Shown: positions 14,988 to 24,281 of the stretch, piece after piece
Layout: the number at the start of each line of letters is the position of its first letter
Position numbering within the stretch: position 1 is the first letter of the stretch
DNA from: Deltaproteobacteria bacterium RIFCSPHIGHO2_02_FULL_40_28
GTDB lineage: Bacteria; UBA10199; 2-12-FULL-40-28
NCBI GenBank assembly: GCA_001798135.1
Contig: MGRJ01000010.1
Coordinates: 1-40,028, forward strand
Direction: 5' to 3'
DNA: 40,028 nt
Notes under the pieces: model-generated
The model's input: only the letters and a program-made list of their open reading frames with translations
The model's database searches: none
Told to the model about the DNA's origin: nothing
Position numbers and translations under genes: made by a program

Positions 14988-17900
14988 ATGAAAAATATTA
15001 GAAAAAAATGGTTCATGAGTTTTGCTGGATTGATGGGATTGATTGTTTTTTTTCTTGTTACCTACCACATTGTTTTTAACTCTAAAACATTTCAAACCCA
15101 TGTTAAAAACACCCTTAATGATTTTTTAAATATCGAAATTTCCTGGGACGAAATGCATTTTAATGGAGCCACGGGCCTTTTTTATGGAAAAAATCTGAAG
15201 CTAGACCTCATTAAACATAATATTCATATTGAACTTAAGGAATTTAAACTTTCGATTAGTCCCATTTACTTACTCATCAAAAAAATACACCTCTTAGAAT
15301 TAACTGCTGATGGTTTAAACATTGACATGCCTCTGCCTGAACAAAAAATAGATCAAAAGCAAAAAAAGGCTCCTCAAAAAAATTTAGAAAATATTCTTGA
15401 TTTGATTTTTATTGAACGAGCTAAAATTTCTCATGTTACCATTAATGGACAGGGAGAATTTGTTCTAAAACTAGAAAATTTAGAGGCTAATACCCTCTCC
15501 ACATTTTTTTTCTACCGCAAGGGATTAGAAGTGGCACTTACCTCGCTAAACTACCGCTCTCCGCGTTTTGATGTTTTCCTTGATCACCTAGAGTTAGAAG
15601 GAAAAGGAGATGTTTTTTATGATATTGGGACTCAAAAGAATAAACCCTTCTTTCAGGGAGGAATGATTTTTACTGGTTTAACTTATGCTTTAAATAAAAA
15701 ACCCAACCCCTGGAATGAAGCCCTTGCTTGGCATCCTTCTCTTACAAATTCTCTTAAACAAATTTACTCCGGCATGATTCCTGAAAATCGCTCGATTGGC
15801 TACCTGGATAAAGTGAGCATTCCCATTAAACTGGATGACAAAAATCTTAATATTAAGAATGCCATTATCCAAGGTTTAAATGGAATTATAGCCATTAATG
15901 GAAATTATGATTTTTCAGGGCAATACCGTCTAACACTTAAAACTTTAAAACCCATCATGATGGCTTATCTTCCTGTGGGCAAAGCTAAATTAAAAAATGT
16001 TTTTGAATTTATGAATATATCGATAGAATCCATGGGAGAAATTGCAAAAAATTTGGAGGGACATGCCAAAGCTAAATTAAACATTAATCTTACACATAAT
16101 TTAGCAAATCCCCTGGGAAGTGATTTAACTCTTACAAGTGAGGGCACATACTACAATGGCCTGGTAAACATACCCGAAACCAAAGTTACTTTAGGATCAG
16201 GAAACTTAAAAGCAAAAACAAGTCTTGATTTAAACAATCAAAAAATTCGTTCGGATATTTCAGGAGAAAATCTTGATGTTCAAACTGTGGTACACTTTTT
16301 CTCCTCCATCGATATCCCAGGAATAGCAGGGCTTACAGGCATGGTGAGTGGTGCACTAAACAACCCTCGTTTCGATCTCGATTTAAAATCGGATGATTTT
16401 GGTTATGAATCTCTTCGTTTTGGTTCTTTTAACGGAAAACTAAATATCTCAGACCAAAATTTAAGATTAACAGGGGAAAGTTTATTGGAAGGAAGTGGCC
16501 AAGGAAATCTGGACCTCAAAATAGAAAGTGTTTTTCGTTCTTCCAACCAAACAGTTAATTTAAACACCACTTTTAATAATCTCCCGGCTGGTCCTCTTTT
16601 GAAAACAAAGGCATTAACAGGTCAGGTGAATGGAAATTTTAATTTAAAAAAACAAAAACAATTTTATGATGGAAACAGCCTAATCGAGGCCTCAGAAATA
16701 AACTGGTATCAAATTCCTCTTAAAAAAGCACAAGCTAAACTTTTTATTAAAGATAAAAATTTAACCATTAAGGATATTGCCTTAGAATGGGGAGAAATTC
16801 CCCAAACTCTTTTTAACGAATCTTTAACTTTCCATATGAATCAAACAGGATCAGATTTTGAAGGCAAACTACTTCCCAACTTAGAAGCTAAGGGGCACTA
16901 CGATAAAAGCCGCCCAGATGAACTTGCATTTTCACTCAAAGCAACAAATGCTTCTCTACTTTTTCTAGCACAAGCTCTCCCTTTTGAGTCAACTCAAACG
17001 GATGTCTCCGGAAATTTTGAAGGAGTGTATCATTTTAAAAATCCCATGAATACCACATTAAAGTCTCAAATCACCCAATTTATACTCATGGGAAACCAAG
17101 AAATGAGACTTGTAAAACCAAGCTCTATCAATTTTGAAAATAGCATCATCACATGGCAAAATACAGCTTTGAAGTGGGGAGATGGGGAATTCACTTTAAA
17201 TGGCCCCTTAGGGTTTGAACAAAATAGTCATCTGCAGGTTAAGGGAAATCTGCCTTTAAAAGAAGCTTCGATCTTTCTTCCCTTTCTTTCTGACGCTGAA
17301 GGAGTTGTCAGAAGTGATTTACTTTGGGAAAATTCTTTTTCTAAACCAAAATATACAGGAAAAATGGGGATGGATCATTCTTTTTTGAGATTGAGAGGTT
17401 TAAGAGGAGAATATGCCGACATTGTAGGCGAACTAGAGCTAGGTGAAAATAAAATCATCTTTCACAATCTTAAAACTCTTTGTGAAGATTCCCCCATGAT
17501 CATTGATGGCTGGATTGAATATGATCGTGAAAATAAAAAACTAATAGGATCAAACGTGGCCATTACTGCCCGTGAAATGCCTCTTTATCAAGCCAATGTT
17601 TGGCGTGCGCTTACAGATGCCAACATTACTCTTATTGGAAGCGGATCCAATATCAAATTAGCAGGATCACTCAATGTGGTTGAAGGGCTTTACTACAAAG
17701 ACTATAGTTTAAGCCAATTTGTTTTAAAACCAGTTGGTATAGAGCAGGGTTCCAAAGAAAATTTACTCCCTGGTTTTTTTGATAATTTAAACTTCGATCT
17801 GGGAATTAAATCCACAGGTGATTTTGAAGTTAAAAATAATCTGGCGCACTTAAGTTTATCAGCCGATCTCAGGTTAAAAGGAACTACCATTGATCCCATT

Positions 17901-18503
17901 TTATCAGGCACTGTTAATGTCACAGAAGGGGAATTTTTGGCCTTTGGTCTTAATTTTGAAAATGCAACCGGCTTTGCCACTTTTAATGAAAATGAAAAAT
18001 TAATTCCTCTTATTGAATTTAATGCCACTTATGACATTCAAGATTATGAAATTATAGCCAAGATTAAAGGGTATGCTCATAATCTCCAAATGGATCTTGA
18101 ATCGAAACCGGCTCTTAATAAAAACGAGATTGTTTCTTTAATTGCCTATGGGCGAACCCCAGAACAATTAACAGGTTCTGAAAGAAATCTTTTTACAACT
18201 TCGGCTATTGCTTCTCAAGTGGTTGGCATGCTACACCGCCCTCTTTCCAAGGCAACCAAGCTCGATATTATTAAACTGGAGTCTGATTACCAGAGACAAG
18301 AAGAAACACCTTCCAGGTTTTCTATTGGCAAAAGAATTTCTGACCGTTTTTCCTTATCATTTACAAGTGATCTTTCATTGGATGAATCTTTTAAGGGGTT
18401 CGATGTTGAATATAAAATTTTAGATAATCTTCTCATGAAAAGCACTAAAGATACCGGTACTCGTTACCACTTTGATTTAACGTGGAGACTAACAGCTTAT
18501 TAA
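14988..18503 (+). CDS. tamB: TamB-like (DUF490) translocation and assembly module protein
   Basis: A 1171-aa AsmA/TamB-family protein. A basic start and one transmembrane helix at ~9-27 anchor it in the inner membrane. It is followed by a very long series of short beta strands with no enzymatic motifs, as in the beta-taco channel of TamB. The C-terminal DUF490 domain (~1020-1171) shows IKGYAHNLQMDLESKPAL, the conserved EIVSLIAYGRTPEQL segment and RFSIGKRISDRFSLSF. TamB-type proteins bridge the envelope and are implicated in lipid transport and outer-membrane protein assembly. The stop is one base before the ATG of the Omp85 gene, matching the usual tamA/tamB pairing but with tamB first. The start lacks a clear ribosome binding site. 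Confidence 0.88.
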   Translation: MKNIRKKWFMSFAGLMGLIVFFLVTYHIVFNSKTFQTHVKNTLNDFLNIEISWDEMHFNGATGLFYGKNLKLDLIKHNIHIELKEFKLSISPIYLLIKKIHLLELTADGLNIDMPLPEQKIDQKQKKAPQKNLENILDLIFIERAKISHVTINGQGEFVLKLENLEANTLSTFFFYRKGLEVALTSLNYRSPRFDVFLDHLELEGKGDVFYDIGTQKNKPFFQGGMIFTGLTYALNKKPNPWNEALAWHPSLTNSLKQIYSGMIPENRSIGYLDKVSIPIKLDDKNLNIKNAIIQGLNGIIAINGNYDFSGQYRLTLKTLKPIMMAYLPVGKAKLKNVFEFMNISIESMGEIAKNLEGHAKAKLNINLTHNLANPLGSDLTLTSEGTYYNGLVNIPETKVTLGSGNLKAKTSLDLNNQKIRSDISGENLDVQTVVHFFSSIDIPGIAGLTGMVSGALNNPRFDLDLKSDDFGYESLRFGSFNGKLNISDQNLRLTGESLLEGSGQGNLDLKIESVFRSSNQTVNLNTTFNNLPAGPLLKTKALTGQVNGNFNLKKQKQFYDGNSLIEASEINWYQIPLKKAQAKLFIKDKNLTIKDIALEWGEIPQTLFNESLTFHMNQTGSDFEGKLLPNLEAKGHYDKSRPDELAFSLKATNASLLFLAQALPFESTQTDVSGNFEGVYHFKNPMNTTLKSQITQFILMGNQEMRLVKPSSINFENSIITWQNTALKWGDGEFTLNGPLGFEQNSHLQVKGNLPLKEASIFLPFLSDAEGVVRSDLLWENSFSKPKYTGKMGMDHSFLRLRGLRGEYADIVGELELGENKIIFHNLKTLCEDSPMIIDGWIEYDRENKKLIGSNVAITAREMPLYQANVWRALTDANITLIGSGSNIKLAGSLNVVEGLYYKDYSLSQFVLKPVGIEQGSKENLLPGFFDNLNFDLGIKSTGDFEVKNNLAHLSLSADLRLKGTTIDPILSGTVNVTEGEFLAFGLNFENATGFATFNENEKLIPLIEFNATYDIQDYEIIAKIKGYAHNLQMDLESKPALNKNEIVSLIAYGRTPEQLTGSERNLFTTSAIASQVVGMLHRPLSKATKLDIIKLESDYQRQEETPSRFSIGKRISDRFSLSFTSDLSLDESFKGFDVEYKILDNLLMKSTKDTGTRYHFDLTWRLTAY

Positions 18504-18504
18504 A

Positions 18505-21189
18505 ATGAAAAAAATTTTCCTATTCCTATTTTTGTTTTTTTCAAGCTCCCAGGTTTTAGCAAACGTGGAATATCAAATTACTTCTATTGAGTGCAAACCT
18601 TTTGTTGTTCATCTTGATTCTAAAAAAGTCTGTGATCTTTGCCCTCTTAAAAAAGGAGATACCGTTACCATCGAAAAAATGAATGAGGTTAAAAATACTC
18701 TTTATGGAACAAGAATGTTTGAATCTGTGCAATTATCCATCACAGGTCAAAAGACAGCTGCCAGACTTCTGTATGAACCTATCGAGGCCAGGCTTATTCG
18801 CAAGGTAGAAGTAAAAGGCAATTATCCCTACTTGGCTAAAAAAGTTCTGCGTTTAAGCCTGTTGCAACCAGGAGATGCCTATCTGGAAGAATTGATAGAC
18901 GAAAGTGAAAAACGCATTCAAACTTTTTTTGAAAAAAATGGATATCTTGGAACTGAAGTTGAAATTTTACCAGAGCTTGAAAAAGAAAACTATGTAGCCA
19001 ATATTTCAATTATAATCTCAAAGGGCAAAACCTATCGCTTAGGTGATGCAACCTTTATTGGAAATCAATATTACACTTCATCTGAACTTAAAAATAAGCT
19101 TTTTAGTTTTACCCATTTTAAAGCTGTAAAAATCAAAAGACAATTGAAGGATATCGAAGAAGATTATGCAAAAAACGGCTTTGTAAGGGCACGCGTGAAA
19201 CTTCTTGATTCCAAAATCAATTTCCAGAAAAAACAAATTGATATTGTAGTTGAAGTTCAAGAACGTAAAAAATTAAAAATTGATTTTACAGGACACTCCC
19301 TTTTCGAATCTGCAACCCTGAGACAACAAACAGCATTTTATGCTGAAAAAGGTTACGATAGTTTTTCTGTCGAAAGAAGCCTCGATCAACTTAAAACCTT
19401 CTATAAGATCAATGGTTTTTTAAATTCCAATGTTATCGCTAAAATGACGGAGAATGAAAATGAGGTCTTGGTTACTTTTTATGTCAAAGAAGGTCCACGC
19501 ACAAGATTAAAACAAATTCAATTTATTGGTTTAAAAGAAATAGATGAGGGAGATTTAAAAAAATCTTTAAATAACGAAACTCATTCCCTCACAAGAAAAG
19601 GTATTTTAAAAGAAGAATTAATTCCCATCGATTTAGAAAACATGTCTACTTTTTTCAATTACCATGGCTTCTTTGATGCCAAGGTTGAAAAATGGGAAAT
19701 GCAATACAACCGTTTTCTTGATCAAGCTACTCTGATTGTTTTGATTCATGAGGGGGCTTTCTACACCCTGGAAGATATAGCCTTTAACGGCCAAACTATT
19801 CTTGAAGGTAAACAACTTCGAAAATTAGCCGATTTAAAAAAAGATCATCACTACCAAGAACAAGACATACGGAAGGCAGAAGATAAAATTTTAAATGAAT
19901 ATTTGGATCGTGGTTATGCCTATGCTACCATTCAACATCATGCCATTTTAGATAGAGAAAATCATAAAGTTTCTCTTACTTTTCAAATTAACGAAGGTCC
20001 TATCGTCAAAGTAAAAAATATTATTATCTCAGGAGATTATAAAACAGATCAATCTACTATCTTGAATGCCTTACGTTTTAAAAGTGGAGACGTTTATCGA
20101 TACAAAAAAATACTTGGAGCTTCCTTAAATCTTAAACGATTGGGTATTTTTGATTATGTGCTTCTAACCCCTGTTGGTATTGAAGAACAAAAAGATAAAG
20201 TAGACATTGCCATTAAACTTTTAGAGAAAAAAACTTTCGTGATGGATGTGCAAGCAGGTTTTGATAGCGACAAACTGGGCTCTGGCCAAATTGTAATAAA
20301 AAAGCATAATATTTTTGGCAAAGCTAAAGAAATCCAACTAAAAACAATTGGAGGTTTTGAATTAAATCGAGGGGAATTAACCCTTTCCTCTCCTCGTATC
20401 TTTGGAGCCAATTGGAATCTCATTAATCAATTTTTTATTCAATACGAAGACGACGAAAATTTTAATGCTTCTTCCTATGGAGGCTCCGTAGGTGTTTTAA
20501 AACAGTTTGGACCTATTTGGACCTTACTTATGAAATCTGAAATAACCCACTTCAATATCTATGAAAGTGAAAGTAATAGCGATACTCTGGATGAAAATTT
20601 ATTTGACTCAACCTTTTCTGAAGTAACTATCTCCGCTGCCATGGATAAACGAGACAATTTTGCAGATCCTGGCAAAGGTTTTTATATTTTTGCATCGAGT
20701 GAATTCGATACCGATTTTGCTGATATTACAAATAATTTTATTATCAATCGCTTCAACACATCTCACTATCTTTCGTTTTTAAACCGTTTTACCCTGGTTA
20801 ATAATCTTCGCTTTAATAAACTTTCTGAAGTGAATAACGATGCGAGAATACCTGTGCAAAAACTTTTTTTTATGGGAGGCAATGATACAGTAAGAGGCTT
20901 TGACGAAGATGCCATTAATAGCTCTGGTGGAACAACTTCATTTATCTATAATGCTGAGCTCCATTACAGACTTTTTAGTTCGTTTAAGTTGGCAGGTTTT
21001 TTTGATACTGGGAGCCTCACTAATTCCTTAGGAGAAATTTCAATGGATACTTTTAGAGAATCAGCTGGTTTTGGAATTCGTTACTTTACACCCGTTGGCC
21101 CCATTAGACTTGACTATGGATTTATTTTAAATAAACAACCAGGAGAATCAGGGCAAAGATTTCATTTTTCATTTGGATATTTCTTTTAA
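18505..21189 (+). CDS. Omp85 family (TamA/BamA-like) protein with ~7 POTRA domains
   Basis: An 894-aa outer-membrane protein. The signal peptide is ~1-19 (KKIFLFLFLFFSSSQVLA). By repeated pattern (strand, helices ending in -FxxxGY/F, strand with V-E-G/E-R-K) I count about seven POTRA-like domains between ~22 and ~573. A 16-strand-type barrel follows from ~574, with the Omp85 hallmark VRGF at ~795 and the ending GIRYFTPVGPIRLDYGFIL with terminal Phe. Three cysteines lie in the first POTRA (CKPF, CDLC). The position one base after tamB favours a TamA-like role, but TamA normally has three POTRAs and BamA five, so assignment to either is open. A separate BamA elsewhere in the genome would support TamA. 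Confidence 0.88.
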   Translation: MKKIFLFLFLFFSSSQVLANVEYQITSIECKPFVVHLDSKKVCDLCPLKKGDTVTIEKMNEVKNTLYGTRMFESVQLSITGQKTAARLLYEPIEARLIRKVEVKGNYPYLAKKVLRLSLLQPGDAYLEELIDESEKRIQTFFEKNGYLGTEVEILPELEKENYVANISIIISKGKTYRLGDATFIGNQYYTSSELKNKLFSFTHFKAVKIKRQLKDIEEDYAKNGFVRARVKLLDSKINFQKKQIDIVVEVQERKKLKIDFTGHSLFESATLRQQTAFYAEKGYDSFSVERSLDQLKTFYKINGFLNSNVIAKMTENENEVLVTFYVKEGPRTRLKQIQFIGLKEIDEGDLKKSLNNETHSLTRKGILKEELIPIDLENMSTFFNYHGFFDAKVEKWEMQYNRFLDQATLIVLIHEGAFYTLEDIAFNGQTILEGKQLRKLADLKKDHHYQEQDIRKAEDKILNEYLDRGYAYATIQHHAILDRENHKVSLTFQINEGPIVKVKNIIISGDYKTDQSTILNALRFKSGDVYRYKKILGASLNLKRLGIFDYVLLTPVGIEEQKDKVDIAIKLLEKKTFVMDVQAGFDSDKLGSGQIVIKKHNIFGKAKEIQLKTIGGFELNRGELTLSSPRIFGANWNLINQFFIQYEDDENFNASSYGGSVGVLKQFGPIWTLLMKSEITHFNIYESESNSDTLDENLFDSTFSEVTISAAMDKRDNFADPGKGFYIFASSEFDTDFADITNNFIINRFNTSHYLSFLNRFTLVNNLRFNKLSEVNNDARIPVQKLFFMGGNDTVRGFDEDAINSSGGTTSFIYNAELHYRLFSSFKLAGFFDTGSLTNSLGEISMDTFRESAGFGIRYFTPVGPIRLDYGFILNKQPGESGQRFHFSFGYFF

Positions 21190-21287
21190 GGGACGGAGGG
21201 AGTGTTTTTTGAGGAGCGAGGACTGTCTGACGAGCCTTTAAGGCGAGGAGTTCCGCAGCGACGAAAGAAATACTCCCTCCGTCCCTT
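21187..21287 (+). repeat. Core-and-arms palindromic element E2
   Basis: The left arm begins at the TAA stop codon of the Omp85 gene (TAAGGGACGGAGGGAGT) and is complementary to 21268-21287. The core GAGGACTGTCTGACGAGC ... GCGAGGAGTTCCGCAG is shared with E1 and E3. The terminal hairpin is GCCTTTAAGGC here. No T-run follows it. Confidence 0.85.
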
Positions 21288-21297
21288 ACACAAAACT

Positions 21298-21702
21298 ATG
21301 CTCTCTTCAGAATCAACCATTACTATTCGTTTCTCCGATTGCGACCCCATGGGTCACGCTAATAATGCTTCTTACTTTACTTTTATGGAAGAATCCCGTG
21401 TGATTCTTTTTCAAGATACCTTTCCCACACCTGCTCTTGATGTTGATGCAGCTACCTCTTATCCTTTTATCATTGCAGAAATTACTTGTCGCTTTTTAGC
21501 TCCAACTTATGCCAACCAGAAAATTATAATTAAAAATCGTATTGCTCATATTGGAAATTCCAGTTTTACCATTGAGTATGATCTTTTGGATGCCAAAACT
21601 CAAAAACCAGTAGCCAGTGGAAAATCAGTTCAGGTTTGGTATGACTACAAATTAAAAACTTCAGCCCCCATTCCAGAAAAAATTAAAAAATTATTTTCAT
21701 GA
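21298..21702 (+). CDS. Hot-dog acyl-CoA thioesterase (YbgC/FadM-like)
   Basis: A 134-aa 4HBT-family protein. RFSDCDPMGHANNASYFTFMEE contains the catalytic Asp and the DxxGHxNN motif of the 4-hydroxybenzoyl-CoA thioesterase class. Later strands (YPFIIAEITCRFLAPTYANQKIIIKNRI, SFTIEYDLLDAKT, VASGKSVQVWYD) complete the hot-dog fold. I place the start at ATG 21298: an in-frame upstream extension from 21202 would translate the palindromic repeat E2 and has no homology to the family. It probably hydrolyses short or medium acyl-CoA; the exact substrate is unknown. Confidence 0.85.
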   Translation: MLSSESTITIRFSDCDPMGHANNASYFTFMEESRVILFQDTFPTPALDVDAATSYPFIIAEITCRFLAPTYANQKIIIKNRIAHIGNSSFTIEYDLLDAKTQKPVASGKSVQVWYDYKLKTSAPIPEKIKKLFS

Positions 21703-21708
21703 TAATAC

Positions 21709-21770
21709 TATTGCAATGACGGAATCTAAAGATGGATCTCTGCCTTCGCAGGGATGACAAAGTGATGCAG
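21709..21770. repeat. Fragment of a GTCAT-type palindromic repeat
   Basis: ATTGCAATGAC, GATGGATC and CTGCCTTCGCAGGGATGAC resemble parts of the repeats at 5893-5981 and 36554-36682, apparently as a degraded copy between two genes. Confidence 0.5.
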
Positions 21771-21859
21771 AAATGACAAACAAAAGAGAATGACAAAAGA
21801 AAATAAAAACAACAAAAAAATCAGTACTCACTTTTCTTAAAATAGTTTACAGATACATT

Positions 21860-22468
21860 ATGTCATTAGATTTCCCTCATAAATCCACATCTTCAAATTA
21901 TTTTTTAAAACCCATTAAATGGATTTTATTTGTTATCATTGTTGCTTTTGTCATCCATTGGCCCGAAGTGGAACTACGCTACAAAACACTTAAAACAACT
22001 ACACAAGTAGAACCAGATCACTACCAACAAACCCACAGACTTATTTTGAGAGAGAGTGACCAAAAAGACGGTCTTCATTCCCGTATGTTTCAAGAACATT
22101 TCTGGCAAGAAGCGCGCACCTCTGGCATAAGCCCCAATGAGCTTATTCTTCAATTTGATAAACCTGTATTGATTGATGGGCTTTTAATCAGTGCTGATTG
22201 TTGGAAAAGTACTCGCTTAGTAGAATTTGCCATTGGTATTAATCCAAAACCAGCGTATCAGCCTAATTCAAACCAAAATATGATCTTTCATGTTAATTTT
22301 GCTACCAATCAAACTGCTGGCAGTATTGATGAACATATTTGGTTTCCAACCCCTTATGAACTTGAACCTCAAGATAGTTTAAATATGGGAGCCTGGATTC
22401 AAAACATCAGTAGCAAACGCCAATTTGTCTCACCTGAAATGATTATCTACTATCGATGGAAGGAATAA
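21860..22468 (+). CDS. Hypothetical membrane-anchored protein (202 aa)
   Basis: No family recognised. A single N-terminal transmembrane segment (~18-36, IKWILFVIIVAFVIHW) precedes a mostly beta, probably periplasmic domain containing a lone Cys in ISADCWKSTRLVEFAIG and a repeated preference for Asn/Gln/Trp. The strand-rich layout (LILQFDKPVLIDGLLIS, IFHVNFATNQTAG, MIIYYRWKE) could be a small beta-sandwich, but that is a guess. It is read toward uvrC, with a palindromic repeat between the converging genes. Confidence 0.6.
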   Translation: MSLDFPHKSTSSNYFLKPIKWILFVIIVAFVIHWPEVELRYKTLKTTTQVEPDHYQQTHRLILRESDQKDGLHSRMFQEHFWQEARTSGISPNELILQFDKPVLIDGLLISADCWKSTRLVEFAIGINPKPAYQPNSNQNMIFHVNFATNQTAGSIDEHIWFPTPYELEPQDSLNMGAWIQNISSKRQFVSPEMIIYYRWKE

Positions 22469-22505
22469 ATTGAGTCGTTGCGAGGAGGTCCTGGCGGGTA
22501 AAATC

Positions 22506-22604
22506 GTCATTGCGAGGAGCTTAGGCGACGAAGCAATCCAGGTTCAATTAAACCTGGATCGCCACGCTTCCCTTCGCTGTACGCTCAGGGTCGCTCGCGA
22601 TGAC
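22506..22604. repeat. GTCATTGCGAG...CTCGCGATGAC palindromic element at the uvrC 3' end
   Basis: Outer arms GTCATTGCGAG (22506-22516) and CTCGCGATGAC (22594-22604) pair with one mismatch. An inner palindrome ATCCAGGTT...AACCTGGAT (22537-22559) lies at the centre. It is 12 bp downstream of the shortened uvrC stop. Confidence 0.85.
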
Positions 22605-22616
22605 AATATAAAAAAT

Positions 22617-24281
22617 TTATCCCTCTCGCAATTTTCTATGATATTTAATTGCAAAACGATGGGCTTCATCACGAATTTTTTGTAAAAGCATCAGCTCTTT
22701 ACAACCACTTTTAAAAGGAATGGGATTTTTTCTTCCAGGAATATAAATTTCTTCTTCTTTTTTACCTTCCCATACTCCCTTGGCCCTGGCGCCTCGTCCC
22801 CTCCCCTTAGCAATGGAAGCAAATGGTAAATTTAAATGCAATTCATCCAAAACACCTTTAACAATATTAAGCTGACCCTTGCCCCCATCAAGGAGTAAAA
22901 GATCAGGTGTATTTTTTTCTTCCAAAGCATGTTCAAATCGCCTTAATAAAACCTCTTTTAACATGGCATAGTCATTTGGCCCATCTGCTAGTTTAATTTT
23001 ATACTGCCTGTATTCTGATTTTTGAGGCACTCCATCATAAAATACTACCCTGGAACCTGTGGCATGCTTACCTGAAATATTAGAAATATCGTAGCATTCA
23101 ATCCGATGTAAAAAATGAGATAAACCCAATTTTTTTCTCACTCCTTCCAAAATTTCTTGGATCTCAAAATTTTTATTTTTTACTCGCGCATACTGGCTTT
23201 GGGCATTTCGTTTGGCAAGAACCAGCAATTCAAATTTTTCCCCCTTTTGAGGAGAAAAAATAATAACTCTCTTTCCTTTTTTTTCAGAAAGTACATCTTC
23301 AGTTAATTGGTAATTTTCAGGTAATTCTTCCATCAAAATTTCATCGGGGATATATTCCATGGTCAGGTAGTATCGGTTTACAAAATTTTCTATGAAAAAA
23401 ACAAGAGGCTCATGCAGGATAAAAAAGTAATAATGAGAATCTATTAATGTTCCTTCTCTTACATTAAAAAGAGAAACTAAAATTTCATCTTCATTTTGAT
23501 AGAAAACAATTACATCTTGATGCCTGCCCATATGTTTCACCACATTTTGTTTTTCTAAAGTGGTAGAAACATTTTGGATAGCATCCCTGATACTAGCTGC
23601 TTCTTCAAAATTTTCTTGAGCTGAGGCCATCTCCATTTTTTGTTTTAAAATCTGGAGTAGCTCATTGTTTTTTCCCTCTAACAAAAGACGTACTGGCGTT
23701 ACCTGGAAAGCATAAGCCTCTTGATCCACATAACCTACACAGGGGGCCGTACATCTTTTAATTTGATATTCTAAACAAGGGCGTGATCGATTTTTAATTT
23801 CATGATCTGAACAAGTTCGCAGTTTAAAATTGCGATAAATAAGATCAAGTGTCCCCCGGCAAGCTTCTGCAGAAGTATAGGGCCCAAAATAAAGAGCCCC
23901 ATCTTTTTTAATATGCCTTGTTACTTCCAATCTAGGAAAAGGATGACTCATTCCAAGTTTTAAACTCACATAGGATTTATCATCTTTAAGTTGAAGATTA
24001 TAGCGGGGCTTATGCTGTTTAATCAGGCTATTTTCCAAAAGAAGGGCCTCTTTTTCATTTTGGCAAACAAGGTAATCAATAGAGACAACCCTTTTCATCA
24101 AGAAACGCAATTGATAGCGGGTTGGATCATTGGTGAGATAACTTTTGACTCTCGATTTTAAGTTTTTTGCTTTTCCTACATAAATAATTTTTTCCCTACC
24201 ATCCTTCATCAGATAAACTCCAGGTACCCCTGGCATGGTAGCTACAAATTCAGAAAAATTAGGTTTGATGGGTGCGATCAT
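22617..24281 (-). CDS. uvrC: UvrC excinuclease subunit lacking the C-terminal HhH domain
   Basis: A 554-aa nucleotide-excision-repair nuclease subunit that makes the 3' and 5' incisions around a lesion bound by UvrB. Present are the GIY-YIG domain (~17-95: [30 protein letters not shown], 3' incision), the Cys cluster C..C...C ([26 protein letters not shown]), the UVR/UvrB-binding motif (~200-240) and the RNase-H-like 5'-incision domain ([20 protein letters not shown] ... [13 protein letters not shown] ... [14 protein letters not shown] ... [16 protein letters not shown]). Translation stops three residues after KLR, where the tandem helix-hairpin-helix domain (~60 residues) normally follows. 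It overlaps uvrB by 4 bp (ATGA), so the two are cotranscribed. Confidence 0.95.
   Translation of the reverse strand: MIAPIKPNFSEFVATMPGVPGVYLMKDGREKIIYVGKAKNLKSRVKSYLTNDPTRYQLRFLMKRVVSIDYLVCQNEKEALLLENSLIKQHKPRYNLQLKDDKSYVSLKLGMSHPFPRLEVTRHIKKDGALYFGPYTSAEACRGTLDLIYRNFKLRTCSDHEIKNRSRPCLEYQIKRCTAPCVGYVDQEAYAFQVTPVRLLLEGKNNELLQILKQKMEMASAQENFEEAASIRDAIQNVSTTLEKQNVVKHMGRHQDVIVFYQNEDEILVSLFNVREGTLIDSHYYFFILHEPLVFFIENFVNRYYLTMEYIPDEILMEELPENYQLTEDVLSEKKGKRVIIFSPQKGEKFELLVLAKRNAQSQYARVKNKNFEIQEILEGVRKKLGLSHFLHRIECYDISNISGKHATGSRVVFYDGVPQKSEYRQYKIKLADGPNDYAMLKEVLLRRFEHALEEKNTPDLLLLDGGKGQLNIVKGVLDELHLNLPFASIAKGRGRGARAKGVWEGKKEEEIYIPGRKNPIPFKSGCKELMLLQKIRDEAHRFAIKYHRKLREG

Noticed and set aside
21202-21297. 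A longer N-terminus for the thioesterase
   Set aside because: The extra 32 residues are the translation of palindromic element E2; the hot-dog family begins at MLSSESTITIRFSDCD (21298).
22470-22685. A 71-aa open frame after the 202-aa gene
   Set aside because: It lies mostly in the palindromic repeat and antisense to the end of uvrC.
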